Below, in pieces: positions 40,086 to 50,790 of a stretch of 56,227 bases of DNA. This DNA is from Cobetia crustatorum. Lineage in GTDB: Bacteria > Pseudomonadota > Gammaproteobacteria > Pseudomonadales > Halomonadaceae. Position numbers and translations under genes: made by a program. The stretch lies in contig NZ_JEMF01000005.1 in the NCBI RefSeq assembly GCF_000591415.1, positions 1-56,227 on the forward strand. The letters are read 5' to 3'. A model generated the notes under the pieces. The model searched no databases, was not told the DNA's origin, and saw only the letters and a list, made by a program, of their open reading frames with translations. Every line of letters begins with the position of its first letter. Positions within the stretch are counted from its first letter, which is position 1.

Positions 40086-40958
40086 ATGCCCGAATACCAG
40101 TTGATGGCCCGCATCGAAGCGGCCTTTGATGAGCAAATAATCGCTGCAGAACAGGTCATTACTGCGGTCAGCGAGGAAGATTCACCATTATGGCGAATGG
40201 ATGGTGGTACTGCCGACATCGATTGGCTGCGCTTGGCTCTGCAAGATGTCTGGTATCAAGACGGTCAGGATGGCCGCGTGACTCGCCCCTACCTCGGGGT
40301 GGTAGCAGCTGGATCTGCGGTGATAGATGCAGTGGCCGAGCTCAACCTGGCCAAGGAACGTCTCGCTAGACTTTTCGCTGAACTTCGCGAGAAGTACCCT
40401 GAGCAACTGTCGGAGCTCAAGGCGATTCTGCCTTTCCGCCATCCAGGATTGAACCAGCACCTCAGGGGTGATGGCCTTGCTCGACTGCACCTAAAACAAT
40501 GCTGGCGACGCGTGCCAGTCGCAGAAGCCTCTGTCGCTCGCGTACGTTTTGCCTGGTACAGTTCTGGACGCTCCATCCAGCGCATCAGCGTGGCAGATTG
40601 CGAGGCACTGCTGATGAAGCTGGATACTGAGGCCGAGCATGTTCGCTTGCAGCTACGGCTGCTCGCGGGCCTACCTCCGGATGAGATATTGACACGCATA
40701 CAGCCACAGGCACCGCTGATGCGCGCCAACCTGTTCTATCGTGAGCCGGTACTGCGTGACGATGGAGAAGCGCCTCGTACACGCCGTGCATTGAACGTGT
40801 CGTTACCGCTATTCCTGCCTCACGATGACCTGCGCCTGCCCTCCCTCAATCAACCGCCGAGCACGCCACCGACAGAGCGTACGCGCGCACGGCGTGGCGA
40901 TGTTCGCATTGAGGATGAGCCGTTCCTCAAGAGCTTGCGTGTACATCGTTACCGCTGA
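40086..40958 (+). CDS. tus: DNA replication terminus site-binding protein (Tus family)
   Basis: A 290-residue basic protein recognised by its overall resemblance to E. coli Tus (309 residues). HPGLNQHL (residues 119-126) lines up with HLPGLITL of Tus, VRFAWYSSGRSIQRI (153-167) with LRFGWANKHIIKNL, MRANLFYRE with IARVWYKGD, and the C-terminal LKSLRVHRYR with LRLIIPRLHLY. Tus binds Ter sites and blocks the replicative helicase in one direction. Pro-Gly-Leu of the cytosine pocket is kept, but the His144 equivalent is not obvious. AGGA lies before the ATG. No homologue occurs at this place in Pseudomonas. Similarity was judged by eye. Confidence 0.72.
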   Translation: MPEYQLMARIEAAFDEQIIAAEQVITAVSEEDSPLWRMDGGTADIDWLRLALQDVWYQDGQDGRVTRPYLGVVAAGSAVIDAVAELNLAKERLARLFAELREKYPEQLSELKAILPFRHPGLNQHLRGDGLARLHLKQCWRRVPVAEASVARVRFAWYSSGRSIQRISVADCEALLMKLDTEAEHVRLQLRLLAGLPPDEILTRIQPQAPLMRANLFYREPVLRDDGEAPRTRRALNVSLPLFLPHDDLRLPSLNQPPSTPPTERTRARRGDVRIEDEPFLKSLRVHRYR

Positions 40959-41018
40959 CGGTTGCTGACGGATGCTCAAGCCAGCTGGCAGACGAGATGA
41001 GGCTGATGGGACAGAGTG

Positions 41019-41327
41019 TTAGAGATCCAGTGCCGACTCGGGCAATCGCTTGAGATGCATGCGGCGCGCCAGGCGGATAATTGGCTTGAGGGTCAACTGC
41101 ACGGAGCCAATCACGAAGAGCCAGACGCCAAGTGTCATCCACTGCTCCCAGAAGAAACACACACTACCCACGGTGAACAGTATTCCTAACACCAGCTCAT
41201 TGATGATGCTGGCCAGTTCATAGCGGCGGTGGATAATCAACTCTTCGCGGCCGAGGCGGAAGGTCAAGTCCGTTGCCGGATCGTCTTCAAGTGTGTCTTG
41301 CGTATCGTACGCCGTATGCTGACTCAT
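41019..41327 (-). CDS. YrhK-like domain membrane protein
   Basis: A 102-residue protein with an acidic N-terminus, the LIIHRRYELASIINELVLG segment, two membrane helices (LGILFTVGSVCFFW and LGVWLFVIGSVQLTLK) and a basic LARRMHLKR end. This pattern is that of the YrhK domain family, whose function is unknown. AGGGGA precedes the ATG. It is convergent with the Tus-like gene (60 bases between the stops) and stands before sthA on the same strand, but a hairpin terminator after sthA separates the two. Confidence 0.75.
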   Translation of the reverse strand: MSQHTAYDTQDTLEDDPATDLTFRLGREELIIHRRYELASIINELVLGILFTVGSVCFFWEQWMTLGVWLFVIGSVQLTLKPIIRLARRMHLKRLPESALDL

Positions 41328-41369
41328 GCATTATTCCCCTATCTTTGCCAAACCACCGTGCCAATACCA

Positions 41370-41402
41370 AAAGGCCTCGGCACCAGAAGTGCCGAGGCCT
41401 TT
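41370..41402 (-). terminator. sthA terminator
   Basis: A 13-bp perfect stem (AAAGGCCTCGGCA and TGCCGAGGCCTTT) with a 7-base loop, 28 bases beyond the sthA stop and followed by TTTTGG on the minus strand. Confidence 0.85.
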
Positions 41403-41430
41403 ATCGCTCGTTATCACTGACAGGCCATCA

Positions 41431-42822
41431 TCAGAACAGACGATTCAATCCATTCATGGCTGCCACACGATAGGCTTCCGCCATCGTCGGGTAGTTGAAG
41501 GTGGTATTGACGAAGTACTTGAGCGTATTCGCCTCACCTTCCTGCTGCATGATGGCCTGACCGATGTGCACGATCTCGGAGGCCTGATCACCGAAGCAGT
41601 GAATGCCCAGGATCTCCAGCGTATCCCGGTGGAACAGAATCTTGAGCATGCCGACGGTATCGCCGGTGATCTGAGCACGCGCAGTGTCCTTGAAGAACGC
41701 CTGCCCGACTTCATAGGGAATACGTGCTTCCGTTAGCTCCGACTCACCACGACCCACCGAACTGATCTCGGGGATGGTATAAATGCCGGTCGGCACTTCG
41801 CTGACAAATTTGAAGTCTTCGCCCAGCAGATTGGCAGAGGCATAACGCCCCTGATCATAGGCAGCTGAGGCCAGGCTCGGCCAACCGATCACATCACCCA
41901 CAGCATAGACGTGGTCCAAGCTGGTACGGTACTGCTCATCCACTGTCAGTTGGCCACGGCCATTGGCCTGCAGGCCAACATTCTCGAGACCAAGACTATC
42001 AGTATTGCCTGTACGGCCATTGGCCCATAGGAAGGCATCTGCACGCAGCTTCTTGCCTGACTTCAGATGTACGACCACACCGGACTCATCGCCCTCGATG
42101 CGCTCATATTCCTCGTTGTGGCGTACCAGCACCCCGTTATTACGCAGGTGATAGGACAGCGCATCGGAAATCTCGTTATCCAGGAACGACAACAGACGAT
42201 CACGCGTATCGATCAGATCAACCTTGACGCCAAGACCCGAGAAAATAGAGGCATATTCAGAGCCAATAACACCAGCACCGTAGATGATCAGCGTGCGTGG
42301 CGTATGCGACAGACCCAGGATGGTGTCGGAGCAATAGATGCGCGGATGACGGAAATTGACGTCAGCCGGACGATAAGGGCGAGAGCCCGTCGCGATGACG
42401 ACCTTCTCGGCATGTAGCTCCTCGACACCCTCATGGGCATCACGCACCACGACGGTGTGCTCGTCCTTGAAACGCGCCGTCCCGAAGAAGACATCAATGC
42501 GGTTGCGGGCGTAGAAGCGCGTACGCATCTCGACCTGCTGTTCGATGGTACGGCGCGAGCGCTCCAGTACCTTGGGGAAGGAGAACCAGCGCGGCTCACC
42601 AATGTCGCGGAACATGCGATTGGTGTTGAACTCGATGATCTGCTTGACCGCGTGACGCAGCGCCTTGGAGGGAATGGTGCCCTTGTGGGTGCAGTTGCCA
42701 CCCACCGAAGACTGCGCCTCGATGACTGCGACGCGCTTGCCATGCTTGGCTGCATTGACGGCAGCACTTTCCCCCGCCGGACCGGTACCGATCACGACCA
42801 CATCGTAGTTATAGACTGCCAT
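41431..42822 (-). CDS. sthA: Soluble (Si-specific) NAD(P)+ transhydrogenase
   Basis: A 463-residue flavoprotein that exchanges hydride between NADPH and NAD+. FAD motif [14 protein letters not shown], then [16 protein letters not shown] in place of the CxxxxC redox pair of lipoamide dehydrogenases (only one cysteine), which is diagnostic of SthA. The NAD-binding [19 protein letters not shown] and the [17 protein letters not shown] motif follow. The ATG at 42822 (MAVYNYD) is the family start; the frame continues to 42870. In pseudomonads sthA also sits next to the nqr cluster. Confidence 0.95.
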   Translation of the reverse strand: MAVYNYDVVVIGTGPAGESAAVNAAKHGKRVAVIEAQSSVGGNCTHKGTIPSKALRHAVKQIIEFNTNRMFRDIGEPRWFSFPKVLERSRRTIEQQVEMRTRFYARNRIDVFFGTARFKDEHTVVVRDAHEGVEELHAEKVVIATGSRPYRPADVNFRHPRIYCSDTILGLSHTPRTLIIYGAGVIGSEYASIFSGLGVKVDLIDTRDRLLSFLDNEISDALSYHLRNNGVLVRHNEEYERIEGDESGVVVHLKSGKKLRADAFLWANGRTGNTDSLGLENVGLQANGRGQLTVDEQYRTSLDHVYAVGDVIGWPSLASAAYDQGRYASANLLGEDFKFVSEVPTGIYTIPEISSVGRGESELTEARIPYEVGQAFFKDTARAQITGDTVGMLKILFHRDTLEILGIHCFGDQASEIVHIGQAIMQQEGEANTLKYFVNTTFNYPTMAEAYRVAAMNGLNRLF

Positions 42823-42972
42823 GAGACTCGCTTTGCTCCTTGATTGTTCGTGAGCCGGCCCTGCTACCACAGGTCACTCTCATTGAGAGCAACTCCGTCA
42901 TAGCAGAACCGGCGGCTGGCCAGTCGTCAGGCCGGCAGGCATTGAGCCATGCGTAGAGTCACGTATAGCAAA

Positions 42973-43224
42973 TCAGCGACGCGGAGCTTCGTAAGCCAGA
43001 TCACTGGCCGGCTTACCACCGCTCTGTTCCATCAAGCGCTGACGATCCTGTTCTTTCTCGCACTCCTCGTCCTTGCCACCGCAGATATCACAGCCATCCT
43101 TGAGCCCGAGGTTATTGAGTCCACCACAAGAACCGGCAATCGGCTTGCCACCCATCAATACCCCGACAGCCATTGCTGCAATCAGCAGCAGCATGGCCGC
43201 GAACACCAGTAACCAGATAGTCAT
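42973..43224 (-). CDS. nqrM: Na+-NQR maturation protein NqrM
   Basis: An 83-residue protein: one N-terminal membrane helix (WLLVFAAMLLLIAAMAVGVLM) followed by a cysteine cluster, GSCGGLNNLGLKDGCDICGG, with four cysteines. The NqrM (DUF539) family is needed for assembly of active NQR, probably for iron delivery to the NqrD/E site. The ATG at 43224 has GGGAG eight bases upstream; the frame is open to 43308 without similarity. It is at the end of the nqr operon, after apbE. Confidence 0.93.
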   Translation of the reverse strand: MTIWLLVFAAMLLLIAAMAVGVLMGGKPIAGSCGGLNNLGLKDGCDICGGKDEECEKEQDRQRLMEQSGGKPASDLAYEAPRR

Positions 43225-43335
43225 GTCAGTTTCTCCCGGGGTTATCCCCCTACGGAACGGGCCTGTGTCTCGTGATAGAGCATCATGAGGATAGGCACCG
43301 TCATACATCAGACACAGGCAACGATTCAGAACTGC

Positions 43336-44409
43336 TTAGTGAACCGTCTTGCCTGCAGACTTGTCAGCTCCTGCGACCGGCGCATCCTTCAGGTAAGGCG
43401 CGAATGCCGGACTCCAGGACTGCTCGAAGCCATCTTTGGTTTTGACAATGAAGTAGGCCGCAATGTTCTCACGTTTTGCCGTCGCCATGGCCTTGTCAGC
43501 GCCCAGCACGTTAAGTGCCGTGGCCCAGGCATCAGCCGTCGAACAGTTCGGCGTGATCACGGTAACGGAGGCCAGACGATGCTGAATGGGCCGACCGGTA
43601 CGTGGATCAATGGTATGCGAGTAACGCACACCATCCTGCTCGAAGTAGTTGCGATAATCACCAGAAGTGGCCACCGCCGCATTGCCCGGATTGATGATGC
43701 GCTGCACGGAACGCTCGAATGACTTCGGCGCTTCGATAGCGATCCGCCATGGTTTACCACCAGGTTTCTCGCCCTTGACGCGAATCTCGCCACCGACCTC
43801 AACCAGGTAATTCTCGATACCCTTTGCCTCGAGCGCATCGGCCACTCGATCAACACCGAAGCCCTTGGCGATACCCGATAGATCGGTGTACACCGGCTTG
43901 CGTTTGATCACCGTATTACCATCAAGCTCAAGTGCCAGGTGATCGACCTTGGCCAAGGCTTCGGCAATCTGCGCATCACTGGGCGCCTTGTCCAGACGTG
44001 CATCCGGTCCGAAGCCCCACAGGTTGACCGCAGGACCTACCGTGACATCAAAGGCACCATCCGAACGGTTACCGACATCCTGCGCCTCACTGAGCACATG
44101 CGCCAGATCATCAGACAGCGTGACGGGCACATCCACCGGTGCCTGATTCAGTTTCGAGAGCTCCGAGGTGTCCTTGTAGGTCGACATCTGCCAATCGACC
44201 TTATTCAGCGCCTCGACACTGGCTTGTTTGAGGTCTGCCACCTCATCCGCATCCAGATCCCCCACTACACTGACGTGGAAACCGGTGCCGAAGATGGGCC
44301 CGGCAAAACGGTGCAACTCAGGGTTGCTGGAATTTTCACAGCCTGCAACCAGCAGGGCCAGCCCTATGAGGGCCGGCCCTGCCAGTCGTCTTGCGACGCG
44401 TGACATCAT
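43336..44409 (-). CDS. apbE: FAD:protein FMN transferase ApbE
   Basis: A 357-residue lipoprotein (signal ALIGLALLVAGC with lipobox cysteine at ~24) that attaches FMN through phosphoester bonds to threonines of NqrB and NqrC. Family motifs: GTGFHVSVVG, DVTVGPAVNLWGFGP, VYTDLSGIAKGFGVDRVAD, EVGGEIRVKG and HTIDPRTGRPI, with the metal-binding Asp in TADAWATALNVLG. GGTGG precedes the start. It sits three bases downstream of nqrF, a fixed position in nqr operons. Confidence 0.95.
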   Translation of the reverse strand: MMSRVARRLAGPALIGLALLVAGCENSSNPELHRFAGPIFGTGFHVSVVGDLDADEVADLKQASVEALNKVDWQMSTYKDTSELSKLNQAPVDVPVTLSDDLAHVLSEAQDVGNRSDGAFDVTVGPAVNLWGFGPDARLDKAPSDAQIAEALAKVDHLALELDGNTVIKRKPVYTDLSGIAKGFGVDRVADALEAKGIENYLVEVGGEIRVKGEKPGGKPWRIAIEAPKSFERSVQRIINPGNAAVATSGDYRNYFEQDGVRYSHTIDPRTGRPIQHRLASVTVITPNCSTADAWATALNVLGADKAMATAKRENIAAYFIVKTKDGFEQSWSPAFAPYLKDAPVAGADKSAGKTVH

Positions 44410-44412
44410 CGA

Positions 44413-45645
44413 TCAACCACCGAAGTCATCGAGCAGGATGTTCTCCGGCTCCACGCCCAGGTCAGTCAGCATCTTGACGACCGCGGCGTTCATCATGGGC
44501 GGACCGCACATGTAGTACTCGCAATCTTCAGGGGCTGGGTGATCCTTGAGATAATTCTCATAGAGAACATTGTGGATGAAGCCTGTTGCTCCTTCCCAGT
44601 CGTCCTCTGGCTGCGGATCAGACAGCGCCAGATGCCACTCGAAGTTATCATTTTCTTCGGCCAGCAGGTCGTATTCCTCGTTATAGAACGACTCGCGCAT
44701 GGAGCGCGCGCCGTACCAGAACGAGATCTTGCGCGTAGAGTTCAGACGCTTGAGCTGATCGAAGATATGGCTGCGCATCGGCGCCATGCCAGCACCACCA
44801 CCGATGAAGACCATCTCAGCATCAGTGTCCTTGGCGAAGAACTCACCAAACGGCCCCATCACGGTGATCTTGTCGCCCGGCTTCAGAGAGAAGACATAGG
44901 TGGACATCAGACCCGGAGGATGTTGGCTGTTGGGCGGCGGCGTCGCGACACGAATGTTGAACTTCAGGATGCCGTACTCTTCCGGATAGTTCGCCATCGA
45001 GTAAGCACGAATCACCGGCTCTTCATTCTTGTGCTGAATGTTGAACAGGCCAAACTTCTCCCAGTCGCCACGATATTCTTCATCGATGTCGAAGTCGGAG
45101 AACTTGATATCGTAAACCGGCGCTTCCAGCTGAACGTAACCACCGGCGCGGAAGTTGACTTCCTCACCTTCCGGCAGTTCCAGGTTCAACTCCTTGATGA
45201 AGGTCGCGACGTTCGGGTTGGCGCTGACCGTGGTTTCCCACTTCTTGACGCCGAAGATCTCTTCCGGAACCTCGACCTTCATGTCCTGCTTGACCGGTAC
45301 CTGACACGACAGACGCCAGCCTTCCTTCTTCTCACCCATGGTGAAGTGGGACTCTTCTGTCGGCAGGATGGAGCCGCCGCCTTCAGAGATCCGACACTTG
45401 CATTGGGCACAGGAACCGCCGCCGCCACAGGCGGAGGACAGGAAGATGCCATTGGCTGCCAAGGTCTGCAGCAGCTTGCCGCCGGCCTGGGTTGTCAGGG
45501 TATTGGCAGGATCGCCATTGATCTCGATCTGGACGTCGCCACTCGAGACCAGCTTGCTGCGTGCTGCGAGGATCACGAGCACCAGGCCGATAACGACCAC
45601 GGTGAACATGACAACGCCGAGCACGATGATGGAAATATCAACCAT
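44413..45645 (-). CDS. nqrF: Na+-translocating NADH:quinone reductase subunit F
   Basis: The NADH-oxidising subunit, 410 residues. An N-terminal membrane helix ([20 protein letters not shown]) is followed by a 2Fe-2S ferredoxin domain with [12 protein letters not shown] and the fourth cysteine in LSCQVPV. The FAD domain has [11 protein letters not shown], and the NAD domain has [17 protein letters not shown] and the late [10 protein letters not shown]. It passes electrons to the 2Fe-2S cluster and on to the NqrD/E iron. The ribosome site AAGGA is clear. Complete and undisturbed. Confidence 0.97.
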   Translation of the reverse strand: MVDISIIVLGVVMFTVVVIGLVLVILAARSKLVSSGDVQIEINGDPANTLTTQAGGKLLQTLAANGIFLSSACGGGGSCAQCKCRISEGGGSILPTEESHFTMGEKKEGWRLSCQVPVKQDMKVEVPEEIFGVKKWETTVSANPNVATFIKELNLELPEGEEVNFRAGGYVQLEAPVYDIKFSDFDIDEEYRGDWEKFGLFNIQHKNEEPVIRAYSMANYPEEYGILKFNIRVATPPPNSQHPPGLMSTYVFSLKPGDKITVMGPFGEFFAKDTDAEMVFIGGGAGMAPMRSHIFDQLKRLNSTRKISFWYGARSMRESFYNEEYDLLAEENDNFEWHLALSDPQPEDDWEGATGFIHNVLYENYLKDHPAPEDCEYYMCGPPMMNAAVVKMLTDLGVEPENILLDDFGG

Positions 45646-45670
45646 GTCGGTTTCCTTATGCTCGGTTGCG

Positions 45671-46291
45671 TTACAGCTGGACGCCGGAGAAGGACATGAA
45701 GCCCAACGACATCAGGCCAACGGTAATGAAGGTGATGCCAAGACCCTGCAGGCCAGCTGGCACGTCGGAGTACTTGAGCTTCTCGCGAATACCGGCAAGT
45801 GCAGCGATCGCCAGCGCCCAACCAAAGCCTGCACCCACGCCATAGATCACGGACTCACCGAAGGTGTAGTCACGCTGAACCATGAACAGTGCAGCACCGA
45901 GGATGGCGCAGTTGACCGTGATCAGCGGCAGGAACACACCCAGCGCGTTGTAGAGCGCAGGCACGAACTTGTCGAGGAACATCTCGAGGATCTGCACGAT
46001 CGCCGCGATGACGCCGATGTAGGACAGATAACCCAGGAAGGACAGATCGATGCTCTCGGCCCCTTCCAGACCCGTCCAGGTCAGCGCGCCTTCACGCAAC
46101 AGGTAGTTCAGGATCAGGTTGTTGACCGGCACCGTCACCGCCAGCACCACGACAACCGCCACGCCAAGACCGATCGCGGACTGGATCTTCTTGGACACCG
46201 CCAGGAATGTACACATCCCCAGGAAGAAGGCCAGTGCCATGTTCTCGACGAACACGGCCTTGATGAACAGGCTCAGATAGTGTTCGAACAT
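45671..46291 (-). CDS. nqrE: Na+-translocating NADH:quinone reductase subunit E
   Basis: A 206-residue integral membrane subunit with six helices. It starts [22 protein letters not shown]... in the family style, with the FLGMCTF and [11 protein letters not shown] cysteines that, with NqrD, hold the inter-subunit iron centre. It starts directly after the nqrD stop with GGAGG inside the end of nqrD. Intact. Confidence 0.96.
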   Translation of the reverse strand: MFEHYLSLFIKAVFVENMALAFFLGMCTFLAVSKKIQSAIGLGVAVVVVLAVTVPVNNLILNYLLREGALTWTGLEGAESIDLSFLGYLSYIGVIAAIVQILEMFLDKFVPALYNALGVFLPLITVNCAILGAALFMVQRDYTFGESVIYGVGAGFGWALAIAALAGIREKLKYSDVPAGLQGLGITFITVGLMSLGFMSFSGVQL

Positions 46292-46292
46292 G

Positions 46293-46960
<668 letters not shown>

Positions 46961-46962
46961 CG

Positions 46963-47745
46963 TTACGCTCCTTTGACGTCGCGGAACTGGGTCAGGTATT
47001 TGGCAAAGCCATTTTCACCCATCCAGAACTGCAGCAGGTTGGTCACACCGTTACTGGTCAGGGTAGCACCAGACAGAGCATCGACCTGGTACTGGGCATC
47101 CGGAGAGGACGAATTGACACCGCCCTTCTTCAGACGCACTTCCGGATCCATGCTGTCTTCGGGATAGATCTTCTTGCCATCCCACTGAGCCTTCCACTTC
47201 GGATTGTCGACTTCGCCGCCAAGCCCAGGAGTTTCCCCCTGTTGATAGAAGGACAGTCCGACGACGGTATTGCCGTCACCCTTGAGGGCAAGATAACCGT
47301 ACATCATCGACCACAGGCCATTGCCGCGCACCGGGACAATGATCTGATCAGGCTGTTTGGCATCACCGACCAGGTAGACCACGGAATACTGCTCACGACG
47401 CTTGATGCCAGGTAGGTCTTCATCACCAGACAGTGTGCGTGAAGTCGCCGGATCCTTGGACATCTTGGCCTGGTCATACTTTTCCGGATCAATATTGTCG
47501 ACATAGTCGCCAGTATTGAGATCAACCACCTTGGCGGTGACCTTGTCACGGAACTGCTGGCCGACATCTTCGCCCGACTGCAGCAGCTCGGCGACCGCAA
47601 GAATGTTGCTCTTGCGGTCAAGCTCGGCGTTGGTCAGCTGCTGCGGACGCAGCACGACCGCTGCGGTGGAAACGACCACCGAGCAGACGATACACAGCGC
47701 GAGCGCGACACCGAGGGTTTTCTTGATGGAATTATTGCTGGCCAT
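46963..47745 (-). CDS. nqrC: Na+-translocating NADH:quinone reductase subunit C
   Basis: A 260-residue subunit with one N-terminal helix ([22 protein letters not shown]) and a periplasmic FMN domain. The flavinylation threonine is in the [13 protein letters not shown] motif near residue 228, the target of ApbE. Also conserved are [12 protein letters not shown] and [18 protein letters not shown] precedes the ATG. Two bases separate its stop from the nqrD start. Confidence 0.96.
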   Translation of the reverse strand: MASNNSIKKTLGVALALCIVCSVVVSTAAVVLRPQQLTNAELDRKSNILAVAELLQSGEDVGQQFRDKVTAKVVDLNTGDYVDNIDPEKYDQAKMSKDPATSRTLSGDEDLPGIKRREQYSVVYLVGDAKQPDQIIVPVRGNGLWSMMYGYLALKGDGNTVVGLSFYQQGETPGLGGEVDNPKWKAQWDGKKIYPEDSMDPEVRLKKGGVNSSSPDAQYQVDALSGATLTSNGVTNLLQFWMGENGFAKYLTQFRDVKGA

Positions 47746-47746
47746 G

Positions 47747-48979
47747 TCAGACGGTCTCCTCGTTCGTGATGCCGGCAGTCTCGCGCTTGATACGGCGCTT
47801 GATGTTGGCCTGCACGACGAAGTGGTCGATCAGCGGGGCGAACAGGTTGGCGAACAGAATCGCCAGCATGATGCCCTCCGGGAAGGCCGGATTGGCTACG
47901 CGAATCAGGACGGTCATCACACCGATCAGCGCACCGAATATCAGCTTGCCCTTGTTGGTCATCGAGGCCGAGACCGGATCGGTAGCCATGAAGACCATAC
48001 CGAAGGCGAAGCCACCGATCACCAGATGCCAATACCACGGCATCTCGAACATCGCATTGGTATCACTGCCGATGGCATTGAACAGGGCTGATGTCGCGAT
48101 CATGCCTAACAACACACCCAGCATGATTCGCCACGAGGCAATCCGCGTCCAGAGCAGAACGGCCGCACCAATGAAGATCGCAAGCGTCGAGACCTCACCC
48201 ATGGAACCCGGGATGAAGCCCAGGAAGGCATCGGACCAGCTCATCTGCTGCATCAGGGTGCTCATGCCATCCTGCGCTACGGTAGACAGTGCCGTCGCAC
48301 CGGTATAGCCATCAGCCGGCACCCAGACCGCGTCACCGGAAATGCTGGCCGGATACGCGAAGTACAGGAAGGCACGACCAGACAGCGCCGGGTTGAGGAA
48401 GTTCTTGCCAGTACCGCCGAAGACTTCCTTGCCGATCACCACACCGAAGGTGATACCGAGCGCGACCTGCCATAGCGGAATCGTCGCCGGTAGCGTCAAT
48501 GCGAACAGCACGGAAGTGACGAAGAAGCCCTCATTGACTTCATGGCCACGACGCATGGCGAACAGCACTTCCCAGAAGCCGCCGACCGCGAAGGTCACCA
48601 GATAGATGGGCAGGAAGTAGGTGGCACCAAGGATAAAGTTGGCCCATACACTACCGGCATCATGGCTTCCTGCCAGCAGCATGACGATCGCTTCACGCCA
48701 GCCACCCAGTGAACTGAAGCCACCCGCGATCGCGTCGTTGGCCTGCAGACCAGCGTTGTACATACCGAAGAACATGGCCGGGAAGGTACACATCCAAACC
48801 GTGATCATGATCCGCTTCAGATCGATACCATCACGCACGTGTGCCGTGGTGCGCGTGACACTCGCCGGTACATAGAAAATCGTGTCCACGGCTTCGTAGA
48901 GCGCGTAGAACTTCTCGTACTTGCCACCCTTGTGGAAGTGCGGCTCCAGATTATCCAGAGTCTGTCGAATGCCCATCAT
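47747..48979 (-). CDS. nqrB: Na+-translocating NADH:quinone reductase subunit B
   Basis: The main membrane subunit, 410 residues, with about ten helices. It holds covalent FMN on the threonine of the [10 protein letters not shown] motif and riboflavin, and forms part of the sodium path and quinone site. The start [13 protein letters not shown] and [23 protein letters not shown] are family signatures. It is coupled to nqrA by TGATG (one-base overlap). Intact. Confidence 0.97.
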   Translation of the reverse strand: MMGIRQTLDNLEPHFHKGGKYEKFYALYEAVDTIFYVPASVTRTTAHVRDGIDLKRIMITVWMCTFPAMFFGMYNAGLQANDAIAGGFSSLGGWREAIVMLLAGSHDAGSVWANFILGATYFLPIYLVTFAVGGFWEVLFAMRRGHEVNEGFFVTSVLFALTLPATIPLWQVALGITFGVVIGKEVFGGTGKNFLNPALSGRAFLYFAYPASISGDAVWVPADGYTGATALSTVAQDGMSTLMQQMSWSDAFLGFIPGSMGEVSTLAIFIGAAVLLWTRIASWRIMLGVLLGMIATSALFNAIGSDTNAMFEMPWYWHLVIGGFAFGMVFMATDPVSASMTNKGKLIFGALIGVMTVLIRVANPAFPEGIMLAILFANLFAPLIDHFVVQANIKRRIKRETAGITNEETV

Positions 48980-50328
48980 CAGACCTCTTTCTCGATCGTG
49001 GTGAGGTTGTCACGCAGGATGGGACCGTACTCATACTTGCCCGGGCACACGTAGGTGCACAGCGCGAGGTCCTCTTCATCAAGCTCAAGGCAGCCAAGCT
49101 GCATCCCAGTCTCGATATCGCCGACAATCAGTGAACGCAGCAACTGCGTCGGCAGGATATCCAGCGGCATGATCTTCTCGTACGCACCCACCGGCACCAT
49201 GGCTCGCTCGGAACCATTGGTCGAGGTGTTGGGACGATAATCACGCAGCCCTGTCAGCTTCGACAGATAGATACCCAGTACCGAGTGACGGTTGGCGCCC
49301 GTGGACAGCCAGCCCATGAAGGCACGCTTGTTACCTTCTTCGAGCAGACTCACCTGAGTGTGGTAGCGGCCAACAAAACGCAATGCGCCTTCACTGGTGG
49401 TCCCGGAGAACACCGAACCGGAAATCACGCGCGTGTCTTCGGCCTGCTCCACTTCACCCTTGAGCAGGTCAACAGTGCTGGCACCCAGACGCGTACGCAA
49501 CAAGCGCGGCTTCCTCGCACGCGGGCCACCAACAGCGACCACACGACGGGTATCCAGACAGCCTTCCGCCAGCAGGGTACCGATGGCGACGACATCCTGA
49601 TAACCGACATGCCACACCTGACGTTTCAGGCTGACGGGTGCCAGATGATGGATATGCGTACCCGGCAAACCGGCCGGATGCGGACCCTTGAAGGACTCGC
49701 TGACCACACCTGCAACGTCGCCACCCGGAATATCAGCACCCGGTGCCTGACACAGGAAGACCTTGCCTTCAGTCAAGCGTGTCAGTGCGACAAGCCCCTG
49801 ACGGAAAGCCGTTTCCTGTCCTTTGAGCACAACGGCCGGATCAGCAGCCAGCGGATGGGTATCGATGGCAGTGACAAAGATAGCCGCCGCCTTGGCATCG
49901 AGCGCCGGAACGCGTGAGAACGGGCGGGTACGCAGTGCCGTCCACAGGCCTGACTCGACCAATTGGTCGACCATCACCTGACGTTCGAGCGTGGCGAGAG
50001 CTGTCTCGCCGTGCGCCGTGAATTCCTCTGCGCCACCCTGCTCATCAATTTCGACCACTACAGACAGCAGCTTACGCTTCTCGCCACGATTGATCTCTAC
50101 CACAGTACCAGCTGCAGGCGCGGTGTATCGCACACCGGGAGTCTTCTTGTCGGTGAAGAGCAGTTGCCCCAGCTTCACCTTATCCCCTTCGCTGACTTCC
50201 ATCGTCGGTTTCATACCGACGTAGTCAACACCCAGGATCGCTACGCGACGAACGGGCTGCGCATCCTCGATACGCTGCTCCGGAGCCCCAGCGATGGGGA
50301 GATCCAGGCCACGTTTGACTTCGATCAT
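48979..50328 (-). CDS. nqrA: Na+-translocating NADH:quinone reductase subunit A
   Basis: A 449-residue peripheral cytoplasmic subunit. It begins [18 protein letters not shown] and has [21 protein letters not shown] and [12 protein letters not shown]; the C-terminal [19 protein letters not shown] resembles RnfC-like proteins but lacks the ferredoxin cysteine clusters, as NqrA does. The ATG at 50328 is the family start; a TTG at 50340 is in frame. First gene of the nqr operon, so the promoter should lie in 50329-50560. Confidence 0.97.
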   Translation of the reverse strand: MIEVKRGLDLPIAGAPEQRIEDAQPVRRVAILGVDYVGMKPTMEVSEGDKVKLGQLLFTDKKTPGVRYTAPAAGTVVEINRGEKRKLLSVVVEIDEQGGAEEFTAHGETALATLERQVMVDQLVESGLWTALRTRPFSRVPALDAKAAAIFVTAIDTHPLAADPAVVLKGQETAFRQGLVALTRLTEGKVFLCQAPGADIPGGDVAGVVSESFKGPHPAGLPGTHIHHLAPVSLKRQVWHVGYQDVVAIGTLLAEGCLDTRRVVAVGGPRARKPRLLRTRLGASTVDLLKGEVEQAEDTRVISGSVFSGTTSEGALRFVGRYHTQVSLLEEGNKRAFMGWLSTGANRHSVLGIYLSKLTGLRDYRPNTSTNGSERAMVPVGAYEKIMPLDILPTQLLRSLIVGDIETGMQLGCLELDEEDLALCTYVCPGKYEYGPILRDNLTTIEKEV

Positions 50329-50511
50329 AGACTCGCCCAATTGTCGGATCTGATGTTATTAAAGAAAGATCATGCGTCGATGACACGACTAGAGGCCGAT
50401 AAATGGCCAGGCAGCCCCAAGAATAGCTAGCGTCACGATATATGAATGCTTTTCTTATCAGACGGTTGGAGGTGTGACCCAGAGACTGGGCCGGCCCAAA
50501 AAATCCGCCTC

Positions 50512-50540
50512 ATTATAAAGATGCGAGGCCGGAAAGACCA
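50512..50540 (-). promoter_or_regulatory. Candidate promoter of the nqr operon
   Basis: On the minus strand a perfect TATAAT (50517-50512) lies 17 bases from a poor -35, TGGTCT (50540-50535). The leader to nqrA would be about 180 bases. Confidence 0.4.
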
Positions 50541-50572
50541 TACGACACTAAAGTGGTGCGATCCGCCAAAAT

Positions 50573-50611
50573 GACAATGCCCCCACCATCATGGATGGCG
50601 AGGGCATTGTC
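50573..50611 (-). terminator. gap terminator
   Basis: A long imperfect stem (GACAATGCCC and GGGCATTGTC, plus CCATC/GATGG around an ATG loop) lies about 180 bases past the GAPDH stop. T-richness after it is weak. Confidence 0.5.
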
Positions 50612-50750
50612 TTGAGGACCATTTCGAGGCTGTTTTGGCGACCGTTGCGATAGCCGACGATTCCTGTTGAGGAAATGTGCAGCACGCTTGCCAACACACA
50701 AGCTCAACGATCAAGGTCAGATATCGAGTTCAGCCTTCAATTTCCATCAG

Positions 50751-50789
50751 CTTGGCCTTCAAACTTGGTTTTCAAGCTTGGTTTTCAAG
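50751..50789. repeat. Three tandem 13-base repeats after the GAPDH gene
   Basis: CTTGGCCTTCAAA (50751), CTTGGTTTTCAAG (50764) and CTTGGTTTTCAAG (50777) run head to tail and end one base before the stop codon of the GAPDH gene. Each unit is itself a small dyad (CTTG and CAAG). Confidence 0.9.
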
Positions 50790-50790
50790 C

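Larger units (their letters stand above)
50329..50790. other. nqrA-gap intergenic region
   Basis: A gene-free stretch of 462 bases. It contains the candidate nqr promoter (50512-50540), a GGGCCGGCCC palindrome (50488-50497) beside a CCCAG-AGA-CTGGG hairpin (50478-50490), a gap terminator hairpin (50573-50611) and tandem 13-base repeats (50751-50789). A 64-codon frame at 50513-50707 has no recognisable product and is not called. Confidence 0.5.

Noticed and set aside
42877-42889. CTCTCATTGAGAG dyad before sthA
   Set aside because: Short and without a known regulator; could occur by chance.
44539-45699. 386-codon frame antisense to nqrF and apbE boundary
   Set aside because: Shadow of nqrF; no domain resemblance.
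50477-50498. GGGCCGGCCC and CCCAG-AGA-CTGGG as a terminator
   Set aside because: On neither strand is the stem followed by a T run; it lies inside the presumed nqr leader.
50513-50707. 64-codon frame between nqrA and gap
   Set aside because: Overlaps the terminator hairpin and candidate promoter; no similarity recognised.
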